Shown here: one piece after another, positions 34,440 through 44,451 of the stretch
Layout of the letters: each line of letters starts with the position of its first letter
Position numbering within the stretch: the stretch's first letter is position 1
NCBI RefSeq assembly: GCF_000182925.2
Contig: NC_026501.1
Location: 4,505,917 to 4,569,916, forward strand
Reading direction: 5' to 3'
DNA from: Neurospora crassa OR74A
Taxonomy: Eukaryota > Ascomycota > Sordariomycetes > Sordariales > Sordariaceae
DNA: 64,000 bases
Program-made: the position numbers and the translations under genes
The notes under the pieces: generated by a model
Told to the model about the DNA's origin: nothing
What the model saw: only the letters and a program-made list of their open reading frames with translations
The model's database searches: none

Positions 34440-35240
34440 AGTAAAAGGATAAATATTATTAAAATATAGGAAAGAGAATAGTTAGGTAAGGGTTAGTAAT
34501 AAGTATAGGGTAAGGGGAGGATAAGGATAGGGTAGAAAAAGGAAAATAAAGAGGGGAAATAAACGTACTAATTAAATATATTAGAAAAGTAGAAATTAAT
34601 ACGCAAATATATAATAACGAAGTGTATATTTAGGAGGGGGGCCGGCGTAAGTAAGGGGGGGCGGATATAGTAGTAAAAGTAAGGATAGGAAGAAAAAGAA
34701 AAAGAAAAGCGAAGAGAGTAAGTAGAAGGGGCGTTATATAAATGAAGGGGGAGGTCCTTATACGAATATAAATTAAAGTAAATAAATATAATTTTAAGTA
34801 AGTAAATACAAAATAATATAAAGTAAGAAGAGCGTTAGGTAATTATATAAGCGGTAAGAAGGGGTAAATAGAAGAATAAAACGAAGGTAATAGCTAAAAG
34901 GGAAAGAATAAAATAAATAAGTAGTAATAGCAGCTATAAAAAGGTAGGAGAGAAAGGCGGAAAATAGGAAGGTATATAATTTAAATTATAGTAGGGAGAG
35001 CGGAGGTAGCAATTAGGAATTGTACTATTAGAACGAAAAGAGTAATATAAAAAATAAAACGAGGGTAATAAAGAGGCGATTAGGAAAGAATAATATAGGT
35101 AAGGGAGGTTTATAAAAGAAGTAATATATAAAGTTATAGGAGGCGAAGGAAGGAAATAAAAGTCCTAAGGATAGAACCTATAAAGAGGGGGATTGTATTT
35201 AAGTATTATAGTAGGTCGCAATAGGTATAAATAATTAAAT
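34440..35240. other. Purine-rich block of unknown role in the Gypsy element
   Basis: About 800 bp with strong G+A bias on the plus strand and almost no C, with frequent short G runs. No frame gives a recognisable protein on either strand. It precedes a 19-bp stretch (35165-35183) that is repeated exactly next to the true polypurine tract at 36068-36086. Confidence 0.55.
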
Positions 35241-35545
35241 AGAAAATAACTTATAAAAGGAGCCTCGGATTTAATTATATAAGTATTATACAATAAGTAT
35301 AAATAATAGAAGGTGCCCTACAAGAATATTAAACCGTACTACGAATGTAAATAATAGAGAATATTCGGTAAGAGGAATTACGGAGCGTAATTATATTAAT
35401 ATCCTAAAGTACTTATTAACGCTCTTAAATTCAATATAATACTCCTCGTTAGGTAAAACAATATTTACTACCTCGTACGCCTACAGAATAATAGTCTTAG
35501 TAATAGTCGGGAACCCAACTAACTTTTTAAATTTAATACCGGTTT

Positions 35546-35882
35546 TATATCTATATTAGAATTTATAAGAATAAATATTATAATACTAATATTCTAACGG
35601 ACGGTATATTAAATAATTAAATTTAATACTAGTTTCGTATCCGTATTGGAATTTAGGAGAATAAATATTATAATACTAATATTCTAGCGGGCGGCTCGCC
35701 GCATTTAGAACTCGTAAGAATAGATATTACAATACCGATATTCTAGCGGGCAGCTTCGTTACTACATTTAGAACTCGTAAAAATAAATATTATAATACTA
35801 ATATTCGGGCGGGCGGCTTTATATCCGTATTTAGAGCTTAGGAGAAAGGATATTACAATACTAATATTCTAATAAGCGGCTT
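35546..35882 (+). repeat. Five-copy tandem repeat (~60-90 bp units) near the 3' LTR
   Basis: Five degenerate copies share a core like ATATTATAATACTAATATTC followed by TAGCGGGCGGC. Approximate copies: 35546-35606, 35637-35698, 35699-35757, 35761-35819 and 35820-35882. The copies differ mainly by C/T and G/A changes, as expected if RIP acted after the array formed. Confidence 0.8.
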
Positions 35883-36084
35883 ACTAGCAACAAAGCAGCT
35901 ATAATATCTAGAATATAGTATCGGCGGTTATTATAAGTAATAATTCGCTAGAACCAAAGGGCGAGGACATCGCACCTTCGCTAACAATATAATCCAACAA
36001 CGTTATAATAATATAATACTAACGCCCTCTACTATTTAACCGGGATTTACTATAAATTGCAAAGGTTCTAAGGATAGAACCTAT

Positions 36085-36095
36085 AAGGGGGGGGG
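36085..36095 (+). other. Polypurine tract of the Gypsy element
   Basis: A run AAGGGGGGGGG ends three bases before the 3' LTR start, the expected position of the plus-strand primer. A very similar AAAGAGGGGG with the same upstream 19 bp lies at 35182-35191, about 900 bp earlier. Confidence 0.75.
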
Positions 36096-36098
36096 TCG

Positions 36099-36438
36099 TA
36101 TTAGGAGGCTAAGAATTCGTATATAGAAGTATTTCAACGGCTACTACTCCCCTTCGTTAATTAATACGTAGGATTACTAATAATAACGCCTATATCGGGT
36201 CGGGCTCGTAGGAAGGATAATCCAACACCGTACTAAAATACTAGACTAGTACAAGGCTCTATAATACTCGTTAATAAATAAATAGAATTTATATAAATAT
36301 AAAAGAGGTTTAACGAAGCGTAGTTTATTATAGTCGGTAGCTATTAATACATCTTTAGATTAACCCTTAACTTACCGTCCCCTACGTATAGCCACGACCG
36401 TAGTCACCTCAGCCTACCTTTCGCCTACGTTCCTAACA
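36099..36438 (+). repeat. 3' LTR of the Gypsy retrotransposon (340 bp)
   Basis: Starts TATTAGGAGGCTAAG (TG changed to TA) and ends CCTAACA. Same length as the 5' LTR. The first half carries more RIP-type changes than the 5' copy (e.g. GTATTTCAACGGCTACTACT against GCACCTCAGCGGCTGCTGCT), while parts of the second half are less changed, so RIP hit both copies unevenly. Confidence 0.92.
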
Positions 36439-36443
36439 ATTAT
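36439..36443. repeat. Right 5-bp target-site duplication of the Gypsy element (ATTAT)
   Basis: ATTAT directly follows the terminal CA of the 3' LTR and matches 27147-27151. Confidence 0.85.
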
Positions 36444-37920
36444 CTAGAATCAGGCGTTAAAAATCCTTACAACTAGCCTATCAATAGTAGTAGCAAAGCT
36501 CCTAAGGATTTAAACTGTAAATAGCTTACTAATGCAGATAGGATTCTAGGGGTATGGAAGTTAGTAGTTTACTCTAATATAGAGGAGGGATTCTACTAGT
36601 AATAGAGAATATTATTAAGGGAGTTCCCTAAGTAAAAAGGTACGTTAATTATATTTTTCTATTATTATCTATATAATTACTAATCCCTCTTTTTACAATT
36701 ATAACTAATTACCTCCTCTTCGTTTACCTTCTATTACAATACGAATTTACCTACTTCGCTATATAATTATATTGTAATTTTAATATACGTATAACCTCCC
36801 GTATAGAGGGTGCCTACAGCGTATTAAAAGCACTACTTAAAAATCGTTATATTAATTTAAATTAATTATTAGGCGCTATTAATAAGACTCTTAACCGGCT
36901 TAAGATTAATTTCGCTAATAAATATATATATTAGATTTTAAAGAGTATAGTTAAGTATAATTATACTACGCTAGCGAAGGTAAAGTTCGTTACGAATTTT
37001 ATGTACTTCGAATTACTCTAGTAGTAAGCTACTCTCGCTAGTAATACTATTGTTAAATAGTGTAACTTAATAGAAGTATAAGGGTAGTATTCTACTAACT
37101 TCAACTGGTAGTATAGGTTACTATATTAGTATAACTTACTCGATATTATAAAAATGGGTGGTACTATACCTTAAAGTATAGTCGATAAGTATTGGTAGTT
37201 GAAACTAAAGAAAGTAAATAATCCTCTACTAGTTTATTTATTTACTATATTAATTAGATTTTTATAACCTTTATCCGTAAATTAATTAGTACTATATAAG
37301 GAGAGAGACCCCCTCTTTATTGTAACAAACCGCTAGAAAGTTCGCAACGGTACTTAGCCTATACCTACCCTTCCTCTATTCTCCTCTTCTAGCGTTAGAT
37401 ATAATCTATTTTATAATGCTCCCCTTAAGGTTTTAATGTAGCCGGTTAAGAAAAAGAGGATAATTAAAGTAGTATTAGCTAATTAAAGAGAGTAAGAGGC
37501 TAAGGCGGTAGTAGAGAGCGTAAGGTTGGAAATAGAGAGATTAAAAGTATAACTTTAAGAATTAAGAGAGTTATGGTAAAGAGAGGTATAGTTGGAGGTA
37601 CGGCTACGGGAGCTTACGAGTTAACAATAACGAGTTCAACTACCGCCGCTGTTACTAGTATATTATAGGTATTAATAATAGTAATATTACTAGCCTACCC
37701 GCTAGTTGATAATACCGCCCCCTCCCTTATAATAGTTACAATAACCGCTATATTTAAATCCTTACTAGCTACTACTATTTGGCTAATAATAGTTTTAATA
37801 GTTATACTGGTAATCCTAGTCGAGCTAGTAGTATCAATACTAGTAGATTTATAATTATACCAGTATAAATATAAACTCAACGATTTTAATACTATTTACG
37901 TAAATCAGCATATTAGAAAG
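36444..37920 (+). pseudogene. MULE transposase, C-terminal half (RIP pseudogene)
   Basis: Continuation of the transposase broken at 27,151. Near 36,785-36,860 the frame reads ITSRIEGAYSVLKALLKNR, corresponding to the TSRVEGAHSVLK-type motif of fungal MULE transposases, then INKTLNRLKINFANKY, LAKVKFVTNFMYFELL, and NLLDIIKMGGTIP around 37,140-37,175. A long charged helix (near 37,440-37,640, K/E/L/R-rich) and a glutamine/tyrosine-rich tail end the protein. Stops fall mostly at former CAG/TGG sites. Reading direction matches the N-terminal half, so the two halves form one interrupted gene. Confidence 0.75.
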
Positions 37921-37985
37921 CCTCGTCTATAAATTCTTATACAATTTTGGTGTGGATATTGTACATATGTCATTTTAGTGGGAAA

Positions 37986-38073
37986 TTGGCGGGCGCTAAC
38001 ATGGTTGTGCCATTGGTCAGACTGCCCCCACACAGGCCATATGGAATCGAGCACAGTCGCTTTATCCGGGTCG
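37986..38073 (-). repeat. Right terminal inverted repeat of the MULE element (88 bp)
   Basis: Reverse complement of the left repeat at 25415-25502 with three differences, all explained by RIP in the left copy. The right copy itself looks unmutated and keeps many CA/TG dinucleotides, although it borders a heavily mutated interior. Confidence 0.9.
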
Positions 38074-38081
38074 AAAAAAGG
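38074..38081. repeat. Right 8-bp target-site duplication of the MULE element (AAAAAAGG)
   Basis: Exact copy of 25407-25414, directly outside the right inverted repeat. Confidence 0.8.
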
Positions 38082-40031
38082 GTATCGAAGAGCGCCAAGA
38101 CCCTTTAGGTAAAAGTTTACCTCTTGGGTGGTGAAATCCAGTTTCCATTCCACTTCGAATTCTGATTTCAGTCAGCTGCCGAACGCCCCTGCAGCAGCGT
38201 CATGAGGTGGTCGTGTGGTGTACCCTCCCGCATAACGTCAACCATGGTTTTATTTGTTTGTTTGTTTGTTAGTGCAGGACTTCACTACCTACGCACTCTT
38301 CGCAACTACCTAGCTGTGTCGCAGGAACCACGCTAATAAGCAACCCAGGGTTGAACTAGATACCGTGGAACTCGGTCAACTGGCAAACAGCTTTCCCTCT
38401 TTGAGTGCCCGACGGTAGTGTAAGCACATGGAACACAAGCATCACACGTCTGTAGTGTAAATGTCCGCAGTTACCTCGTGAATTGGGCGATCTCTGGGGG
38501 TGGCAAACTGAACGAAGCCTTCCTGCCCAAGGTGGCAGGCAGCCTGTACGGGAAATAGCGACTTTGACCATCTTATAGCCATAGTTTCCTGTAGCGCCAC
38601 TAGCGCCATGGCTGTAATGTACACTAAGTTCCCTAGTGATGGCTCATGCGTCTCCAAGATCAATCGACCTCTCACCGCCCAGTCGTGCTTGTCGAGTTTC
38701 GACCCTCCACTTCTGGTTTCGAATGCAGTGAGATCGCCGCGCTGTGTCACTATGGCTCGAGTGAGATTCCTACCTACCGTGAGAATCGGCCTTCCGTGAA
38801 CCGAGACATACCTCTACGCCAAGCACCAAGAGCTTGGGGAGGTGTCGATTATTACGCTTAGAAACCCACTTTTACTCAGGGAGATTCTTCCCGGAGGCGG
38901 GGTTTGGGTATCTCCCTACAAAATAACAAATTGGCCTGCCTCAGATGGCTCGGTTGACTGGATTAGCGAGCTGAGCATTCATGAGGACAACAAAATAAAT
39001 GCTGTTTAATATTCCAGACAAAAGAGCAACCGTCATCAAAAAAGCCCTTTATCGAGGACACAATACTCAAATAGTCACTGAGATTGACTTGACGCCCGTG
39101 TAAGTGGTTCTTAATTTGGTGTGACGGTATTGGTTGTGGCCTTGTGCGCCGGTGCGCCGGGATTCCCCACTTGGACCGTCAAGCTACGAACCCCGGTCTC
39201 TCGAGATTCAAGTTCAGGTATGATGTAGTTGACATTCACTACAGAGGAAAACCGTCAAGTGGCTGGTAAGTACATGACCGTCAGGAACGAACTTTCTCAA
39301 AAGAGCCCGCAAACTTCTGTCATGGAGATGATCATTTCGAGGAAAGGTTATCGAAGAACGTTGACAGAAAGCTAACAACAGAGCTGAGCTGGTCAGTGAC
39401 GGAGCTCCTAAGAGATACACATCCGGGGATGTACACTAAAACTCCATGGAACTGGATCATCGTTCCCGCGCTCCCTGCAAATCGATCTTGGTGTACTGTG
39501 ATCACCCAACCTTGTGAGGAGCCGCAGAGCAATACCCCCGACAAAGGTCTCAAAAGAGGTAAAGACACGCGGTGGTAACCTGGGGAACTTGGAAGACGAT
39601 GCTGAGTCAGGAATGATGCTGGTCCTACGCACGAGCTGTCGTGGATCGGGGCGCACAACCTCGTCGTCTTCAGACGAAGAGCTCCTATGGTGAGATAAAA
39701 CATAAAATATCTTTTCTACCACATCGATGCTTCTCACCTTTCCCGTTTGCTACTGGGTCATCATAAAAACAACCGTGCCTTGTACTGTATCTTCCTGCTT
39801 TGCTCTCTTTCAAAGCAGACTCGAACCTGGATAACTTGCGGACTCAAGCCGTAAGGCCCTTTGTTCCTTTCCCATTGCCATCTCAACATTTCCAGGGTGA
39901 CAAATTCCCGTATTGAAGTCTTCATCAAACACCCGAGCTTCAGTTCACAGCTGAAACCGAGCGCTCTATTTGAGCACCACTACGCACAAGATACAGCAAA
40001 GAGCTTCAGCCAAGGCGGCTTCTCTTCCATC
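38082..40031. other. Intergenic region right of the transposon, no supported gene
   Basis: About 1.95 kb of normal-composition DNA. It contains a TTTG microsatellite (38252-38269) and a short MITE-like element (38268-38336). Small frames at 38356-38861 and 39332-39737 overlap on both strands without domains. The last ~250 bp form the leader of the GH15 gene. Confidence 0.5.
38268..38336. repeat. Short MITE-like repeat related to the element at 50.3 kb
   Basis: GTTAGTGCAGGACTTCACTA plus CGCACTCTTCGCAACT nearly matches the left arm of the element at 50351-50385 (GTTAGCGCGGGACTTTACTA, CACACTCTTCGCAACT). It ends GAACCACGCTAATAAGC, resembling that element's right end (GAACCGCGCTAACAAAC). This looks like an internally deleted copy. 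It lies under 200 bp from the MULE boundary. Confidence 0.55.
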
Positions 40032-42488
40032 ATGTCCACCGCGGGAGCAACACAGAGCGCCGAAGCTCAAATGAGGAGACGCTGCGGAGGTTATCTTCCT
40101 ATCGAAAGCTATGGCCTGATTGGCAACATGAGGACATGCGCCCTCGTGGGCATGGATGGCAGTGTGGACTTTATGTGCTGGTAACTCTCACAGCCTTGCT
40201 TCAAAGCCATGTCTCTACTAACGTCTTCAAGGCCTGAATTTGATTCACCTTCCGTCTTCTGCCGTTTGCTGGATAAGGACAAAGGAGGCTACTTCATCAT
40301 ACATCCTTCTGCCCATCTCGGATGCACAACCAAGCAGCAATACCTGCCTTCTTCGAACATTCTTCAAACCAGGTACATCCATGAGGATGGTGTCGTTGAT
40401 CTTGTCGATTTCTTCCCCAGGCCCATGAAAACCCAGACTGTCATCAAAGGACTGAAGGCGAGTGCCTACCGTGAGATGACAAGCGTCCAGGAGGAGTTGA
40501 AGCAATGGCTGGTCCGCCGTGTCGAATGTATCCGTGGAAAGTTCTCTTTGGGTAAATCCTAGCTTTCCCGTGCCTTGCCCACACAGATCTTATGACTTAC
40601 ATGACATTAGACGTCGAAATCTTCCCTGCGTTCGAGTATGCCACAGAGCCGCATACCACCACAATTCTACAGGAAGAAAACATACCCTTTGCTACCGAGA
40701 GCAAGACTGTGACGTTTCACAGCAAGAACGTCAAGCTCCAGCTTGATGTCAGCATTGATAGAGGAGAGGAAGAGTACCATAGCTATCCAACCGTCCGCTT
40801 CAGGAAGGTAAAGAAACCCGGCATGCTTGGTGAAGGTGTTGTTGCCAGCATCGACCTGTTGGAAGGCCAAGCCGTCTCATTCATTATTCGCAACGACATC
40901 CCCAATCACGTCACGGAGCAAATCACAAACATGGTTCTGGACACTCAGCAGCACGGTACTCAGACCTACTGGTACAACTGGATCTCAAAGTGCAAGTACA
41001 AGGGCCGTTGGCGCGAGGTTGTTCAAAGGAGCTTCATGATTCTGAAGCTCATGACATACGAACCGACCGGAGCCATCATCGCTGCTCCAACATTCTCCAT
41101 TCCTGAAGATATTGGCGGTGTCCGGTAAGTCAAACCCCTATCCTCCCTCTATCCTCGAATATCTATTGCCATTTCCTACCCGCACGTGAAACACCCGAAC
41201 GTACCCTTCTTCTGACATCAAGCACCCCATCCACAGCAACTGGGACTACCGGTTTTCATGGGTCCGCGACGCCTCCTTCACCATCTACATCCTCCTCCGG
41301 CTCGGCTTCACCGAGGAGGCCGATGCGTACATGAAGTTCATCAGCGACCAGTTCTGTCGTTCGCGCTTCGCCAACGGCGGCTTACCCATCATGTTCACGA
41401 TCCGGGGCGAGACGGACATTCCCGAGCGGGAGCTGACACATCTGGACGGGTACCGGGGCAGCAAGCCGGTGCGGGTGGGCAACGGGGCGGCCTTCCACCA
41501 GCAGTTCGACATCTACGGCGAGCTCATGGATGGCATTTACCTGTATAACAAGTACGGCAAGCCAATCCACTGGGACCTGTGGTGCTCGATCCGCGAGATG
41601 CTCGACTACGTGCTCACCATCCTCGACGACCCGGATATGTCCATCTGGGAGGTGCGCAACAACAAACAGCACTTTACTTACTCTAAGATCATGCTGTGGG
41701 TCGCCTTTGACCGCGGCTTGCGTCTGGCTGAGAAAAGGAATTTCCCGTGCCCCAACCGGGCCAAGTGGCTTGTGGCTAGGGATTCATTGTACGAGGAGAT
41801 CATGGAGAAGTCGTACAACAAGGAGATGAAGTGCTTCGTGCAAAGCTACGAGAATCAGACGATCCTGGACTCATCCATCCTCATCGCGCCGCTCGTGTTC
41901 TTTATCGCGCCCAACGACCCGCGATTCTTGAACACCATGGACCGTATTATGCTACCCCCTGAAAAGGGTGGGTTGACCAGCACCGGCCTGGTATACCGTT
42001 ATGACACCGAGCAATCAGAAGATGGTAAGTCATCATCAATCAACCTCGGCCACTCAAGAAGACTCCTTTTTTTTTTTTTTTTTTTCCCTTTTTGCCTTCC
42101 ACCCTTCCCTTCCCAGGCCAAATCACAAACCCGAATGTCACACTAAATCATCAATTCTCTCTCCTATTATTGCCTTCTTCATATAAGCTACAGCTGACAC
42201 ACCACACCAATTCAAACAGGCGTTGGAGGCCGCGAAGGTGCCTTCTCCATGTGCACCTTCTGGCTCGTCGAAGCCTTGACGCGCGCCAGCGTCTACGAGC
42301 CCAAGTACATGGTGCGGGCCATCAACCTGTTTGAGAACATGCTCAGCTTCTCGAACCACCTGATGATGTTCTCCGAGGAGATCTCGCGCAGCGGCGAGCA
42401 GCTGGGCAACACGCCGCAGGCTTTCAGCCACTTGGCGCTCATCAGCGCCGCTTTTAACCTCGATCGCGTATGCGAGTTCAACCATTAA
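40032..42488 (+). CDS. Cytosolic GH15 glucoamylase-like glycoside hydrolase
   Basis: Five exons: 40032-40180, 40232-40551, 40611-41124, 41237-42024, 42220-42488; total 679 residues. All junctions are GT-AG and restore the frame. The N-terminal super-sandwich domain opens with [20 protein letters not shown] and [18 protein letters not shown], the pattern of bacterial-type GH15 enzymes. The (alpha/alpha)6 barrel begins at [15 protein letters not shown] and includes [19 protein letters not shown] (probable acid Glu ~466) and [20 protein letters not shown] (probable base Glu ~643/644). No signal peptide, so it is unlike secreted starch-degrading glucoamylase. It probably hydrolyses an intracellular alpha-glucan or trehalose-like substrate; which one is not readable. 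The last intron (195 nt) holds a T19 tract at 42067-42085. Confidence 0.9.
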
Positions 42489-43089
42489 AAGCAGAAAGGG
42501 GGGGGTTGTGTCTTGCGTGATGATGATGACGATGATGATGATGGTGATGGTGATGATATGGATGGTTTGTCTGTTCTGAATCTGAAAGGAGCGATAACGT
42601 GCTACTAGTGAGCATTGGATTTGACTGATTCAAGGTACTCGCTGACTGTTTGGGGGGAGTGTCGAGATCATCTCGATCTCTACTGGCTGAAGGTGGGTTT
42701 TACTGCTCTAGTTAGATCATACACATTTGGCCTTGTTGTGAGTGAGGATTCGGTGATGCTTGCAAACTAAATAATAAAAAAAACCGGGATTAAATGCGTG
42801 AATCCGTAGAAACAAGCATTGGTGATATACTACAAGGCTGGTAACATTAATATTCGCACATGTTACATCTGACATACATTGGAACCACTTATTGACACTT
42901 GCGTTCTCTAATTCGGGGAATACACCAGACGAAAGCCGGAACATCAACATACCGTCTCCAAACGATCGCTTCCTAAGCCCAGGCATCCATAACGCCCTTG
43001 TAGTTCTTTTGAATGCACAAGCATCTCAATACGCAATGCTTCTTGATGTCCTAAGGTGAAGCACGAGAAAGTGAACCCGACCAAGACGA
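42489..43089. other. Convergent intergenic region with GAT repeat
   Basis: 3' flanks of the GH15 gene and the RRM gene. A GATGAT-type microsatellite covers 42518-42565, and 42774-42784 is an A-run. No gene supported. Confidence 0.5.
42518..42565. repeat. Imperfect GAT trinucleotide repeat
   Basis: About 48 bp of GAT/GAC/GGT units just after the GH15 stop codon, in the presumed 3' untranslated region. Confidence 0.8.
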
Positions 43090-44451
43090 TCAGCCAAGCA
43101 ACTTTAATCCGCCTTTAGTCTTCTGACCAGGCTTGGTCACTCCACTGCCATGCGCAGGTCCAAGATGCGGCTCATACCCGCCGCCCGCGCCACCACTACT
43201 GCCGCCTCCATCATGACCCACACCGGCGCCCATCCCACTACGGCTCTTCTTCTCCTTATTCTGATTATTCTTCTTATCCTTCCATTTGCCGCCCTTTCGA
43301 TCATCCTTCAGCACCGTCGGCTTGATCTCCGTCTTGGCCTTGTGCACCACCACCGGATGACTCTGGATATACTTGCCATTCATTTCCTTCGCCGCCTGGA
43401 AAAAGTCCTCGGGGTCACTAAAGCTGACAAACCCGAACCCTTTGCTCTTGGTCGTCCGCTTGTCGCGCACCACTTTCGCTTTTTGCACGCTCTTCCAGCG
43501 TGAAAAGGCCTTGAGGAGCGACTCATCTGTTGTCTCGCCTGCTAGGTTGCCCACGAAGAGACGCAGGTGCGAGGGGTCCCATTCAAGCAAGGTGTCGTCT
43601 GTCCACTTCTTGCCGCCGCCTTCGCGCACTACTGTCTTCTTCTTCTCGCCGTCGGCGCCCGTCGCACCGCTGCCGTTATGGGCTGCGTAGGGGTCGGTTG
43701 ATGTTCCCGCTGCTCCTGCTGCCGCGGCGGCCGCGGCGGCCGCGGGATCCATCGCTGCACCGTAAGCGGCTCCGTACTGAGCGGCGCCTGCACCGTAGGC
43801 GCCGGCTGCAGCGCGCGCACCGGGAACGCTGCCGGCACCGCCCACCTTGTTGACGGCATTGTTGGGGTCGTTGGGGTCTTTGGGCATGTACGCGCTCTGC
43901 CACGCCGCTATCTGCGCCGCCTCGACGGGGTCGTAATTGGCGTCATGGTGATGACCATGGTGGCCAGCGGTCGGGGCGGCGTTCGGAACGGGAAAGGGGT
44001 TGCGGATCTGGGGCGGGGTGGAATAGCTGCCGGTGCCGGGGGTGCCGTATCCGTATGCGGCTTGTTGTTGATAGCCTGCTGCTTGGGGGTAACTGCTGTA
44101 TGTCATGTTTGCTTGGCCATAGCCGCCACGGCCACCTCCTACGCCGGGAACGGCTGGTTGATGAGCGCCGTATGGGGTGGGCGCGCCATAGCTGCCGGGC
44201 GCGGCGGCGCCAGGAGTCGAGCCATAGCCAGGAGCCGCCGTATACGGCGAGGTTGCTGCCGCGGTTGTTGGGGTTGCGGGATAGCCTGGAACGGGAGATG
44301 GAGATGGGGCGGCGCTGAAGGACCGCGCAGAATGGATCGCGGGTTGGAAGGCAGGCTTGAAGCCGCCGGGCTGCTTTGCTGGTGGCGGTCGGGGAGGCAG
44401 CGACGGATGGGTCGTGCTTTTGGAGACACCTGGAGGACCGGGGTACGACAT
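43090..44451 (-). CDS. RBM42-like RNA-binding protein with one RRM
   Basis: Single exon, 453 residues; ATG at 44451. The N-terminal 250 residues are proline, glycine, alanine and tyrosine-rich low complexity, including an A9 run. A histidine patch (HHGHHHDANYDP) precedes a helix VEAAQIAAWQSAYMPKD. The single RRM lies at ~296-374: DPSHLRLFVGNLAGETTDE gives RNP2 and SKGFGFVSFSDPEDF gives RNP1. The segment before it (TDDTLLEWDPSHLRLFVGNL) and the tail KTEIKPTVLKDDRKGGK match the RBM42 arrangement. RBM42 relatives bind mRNA and spliceosome-linked proteins; the exact fungal role is not established here. The tail is lysine- then glycine-rich. Confidence 0.88.
   Translation of the reverse strand: MSYPGPPGVSKSTTHPSLPPRPPPAKQPGGFKPAFQPAIHSARSFSAAPSPSPVPGYPATPTTAAATSPYTAAPGYGSTPGAAAPGSYGAPTPYGAHQPAVPGVGGGRGGYGQANMTYSSYPQAAGYQQQAAYGYGTPGTGSYSTPPQIRNPFPVPNAAPTAGHHGHHHDANYDPVEAAQIAAWQSAYMPKDPNDPNNAVNKVGGAGSVPGARAAAGAYGAGAAQYGAAYGAAMDPAAAAAAAAAGAAGTSTDPYAAHNGSGATGADGEKKKTVVREGGGKKWTDDTLLEWDPSHLRLFVGNLAGETTDESLLKAFSRWKSVQKAKVVRDKRTTKSKGFGFVSFSDPEDFFQAAKEMNGKYIQSHPVVVHKAKTEIKPTVLKDDRKGGKWKDKKNNQNKEKKSRSGMGAGVGHDGGGSSGGAGGGYEPHLGPAHGSGVTKPGQKTKGGLKLLG

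Larger units (their letters stand above)
27152..36438 (+). mobile_element. Full-length Ty3/Gypsy chromovirus LTR retrotransposon, RIP-inactivated
   Basis: 9,287 bp, two 340-bp LTRs, 5-bp ATTAT target duplication, same orientation as the MULE it interrupts. Read through stops, the interior gives gag (~28,100-28,620), a linker and protease-like region, reverse transcriptase (~29,700-30,550), RNase H (~30,720-31,080), integrase (~31,700-32,460) and a C-terminal chromodomain (~32,880-33,030). That order (RT, RNase H, integrase, chromodomain) places it in Ty3/Gypsy chromoviruses. About 3 kb of non-pol sequence follows before the 3' LTR, more than usual. Coding potential is destroyed by RIP; no env is seen. 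It is a fungal genomic element. Confidence 0.92.
25415..38073 (+). mobile_element. RIP-inactivated Mutator-like (MULE) DNA transposon, interrupted by a Gypsy element
   Basis: 12,659 bp between the outer ends of 88-bp terminal inverted repeats, flanked by 8-bp target duplications. Removing the inserted retrotransposon and its duplicated 5 bp leaves about 3,367 bp, a normal length for an autonomous fungal MULE. Inside are the two halves of a transposase gene on the plus strand. From about 25,555 to 37,950 the DNA is AT-rich, poor in CA and TG and full of stop codons, while CG is kept: the pattern left by RIP. The element cannot encode a working transposase now. A MULE is preferred over hAT because of the long inverted repeats and transposase motifs. 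Confidence 0.88.

Noticed and set aside
25415-38073. Reading the outer element as hAT or a giant Starship-like element
   Set aside because: hAT has short inverted repeats and a different transposase; no tyrosine recombinase is seen. Long 88-bp repeats with MULE motifs fit better.
39800-39870. Possible tRNA on the minus strand (GGTTCGAGTCT resembles a B box)
   Set aside because: The flanking bases do not form a T-arm or acceptor stem, and no A box or anticodon arm fits.
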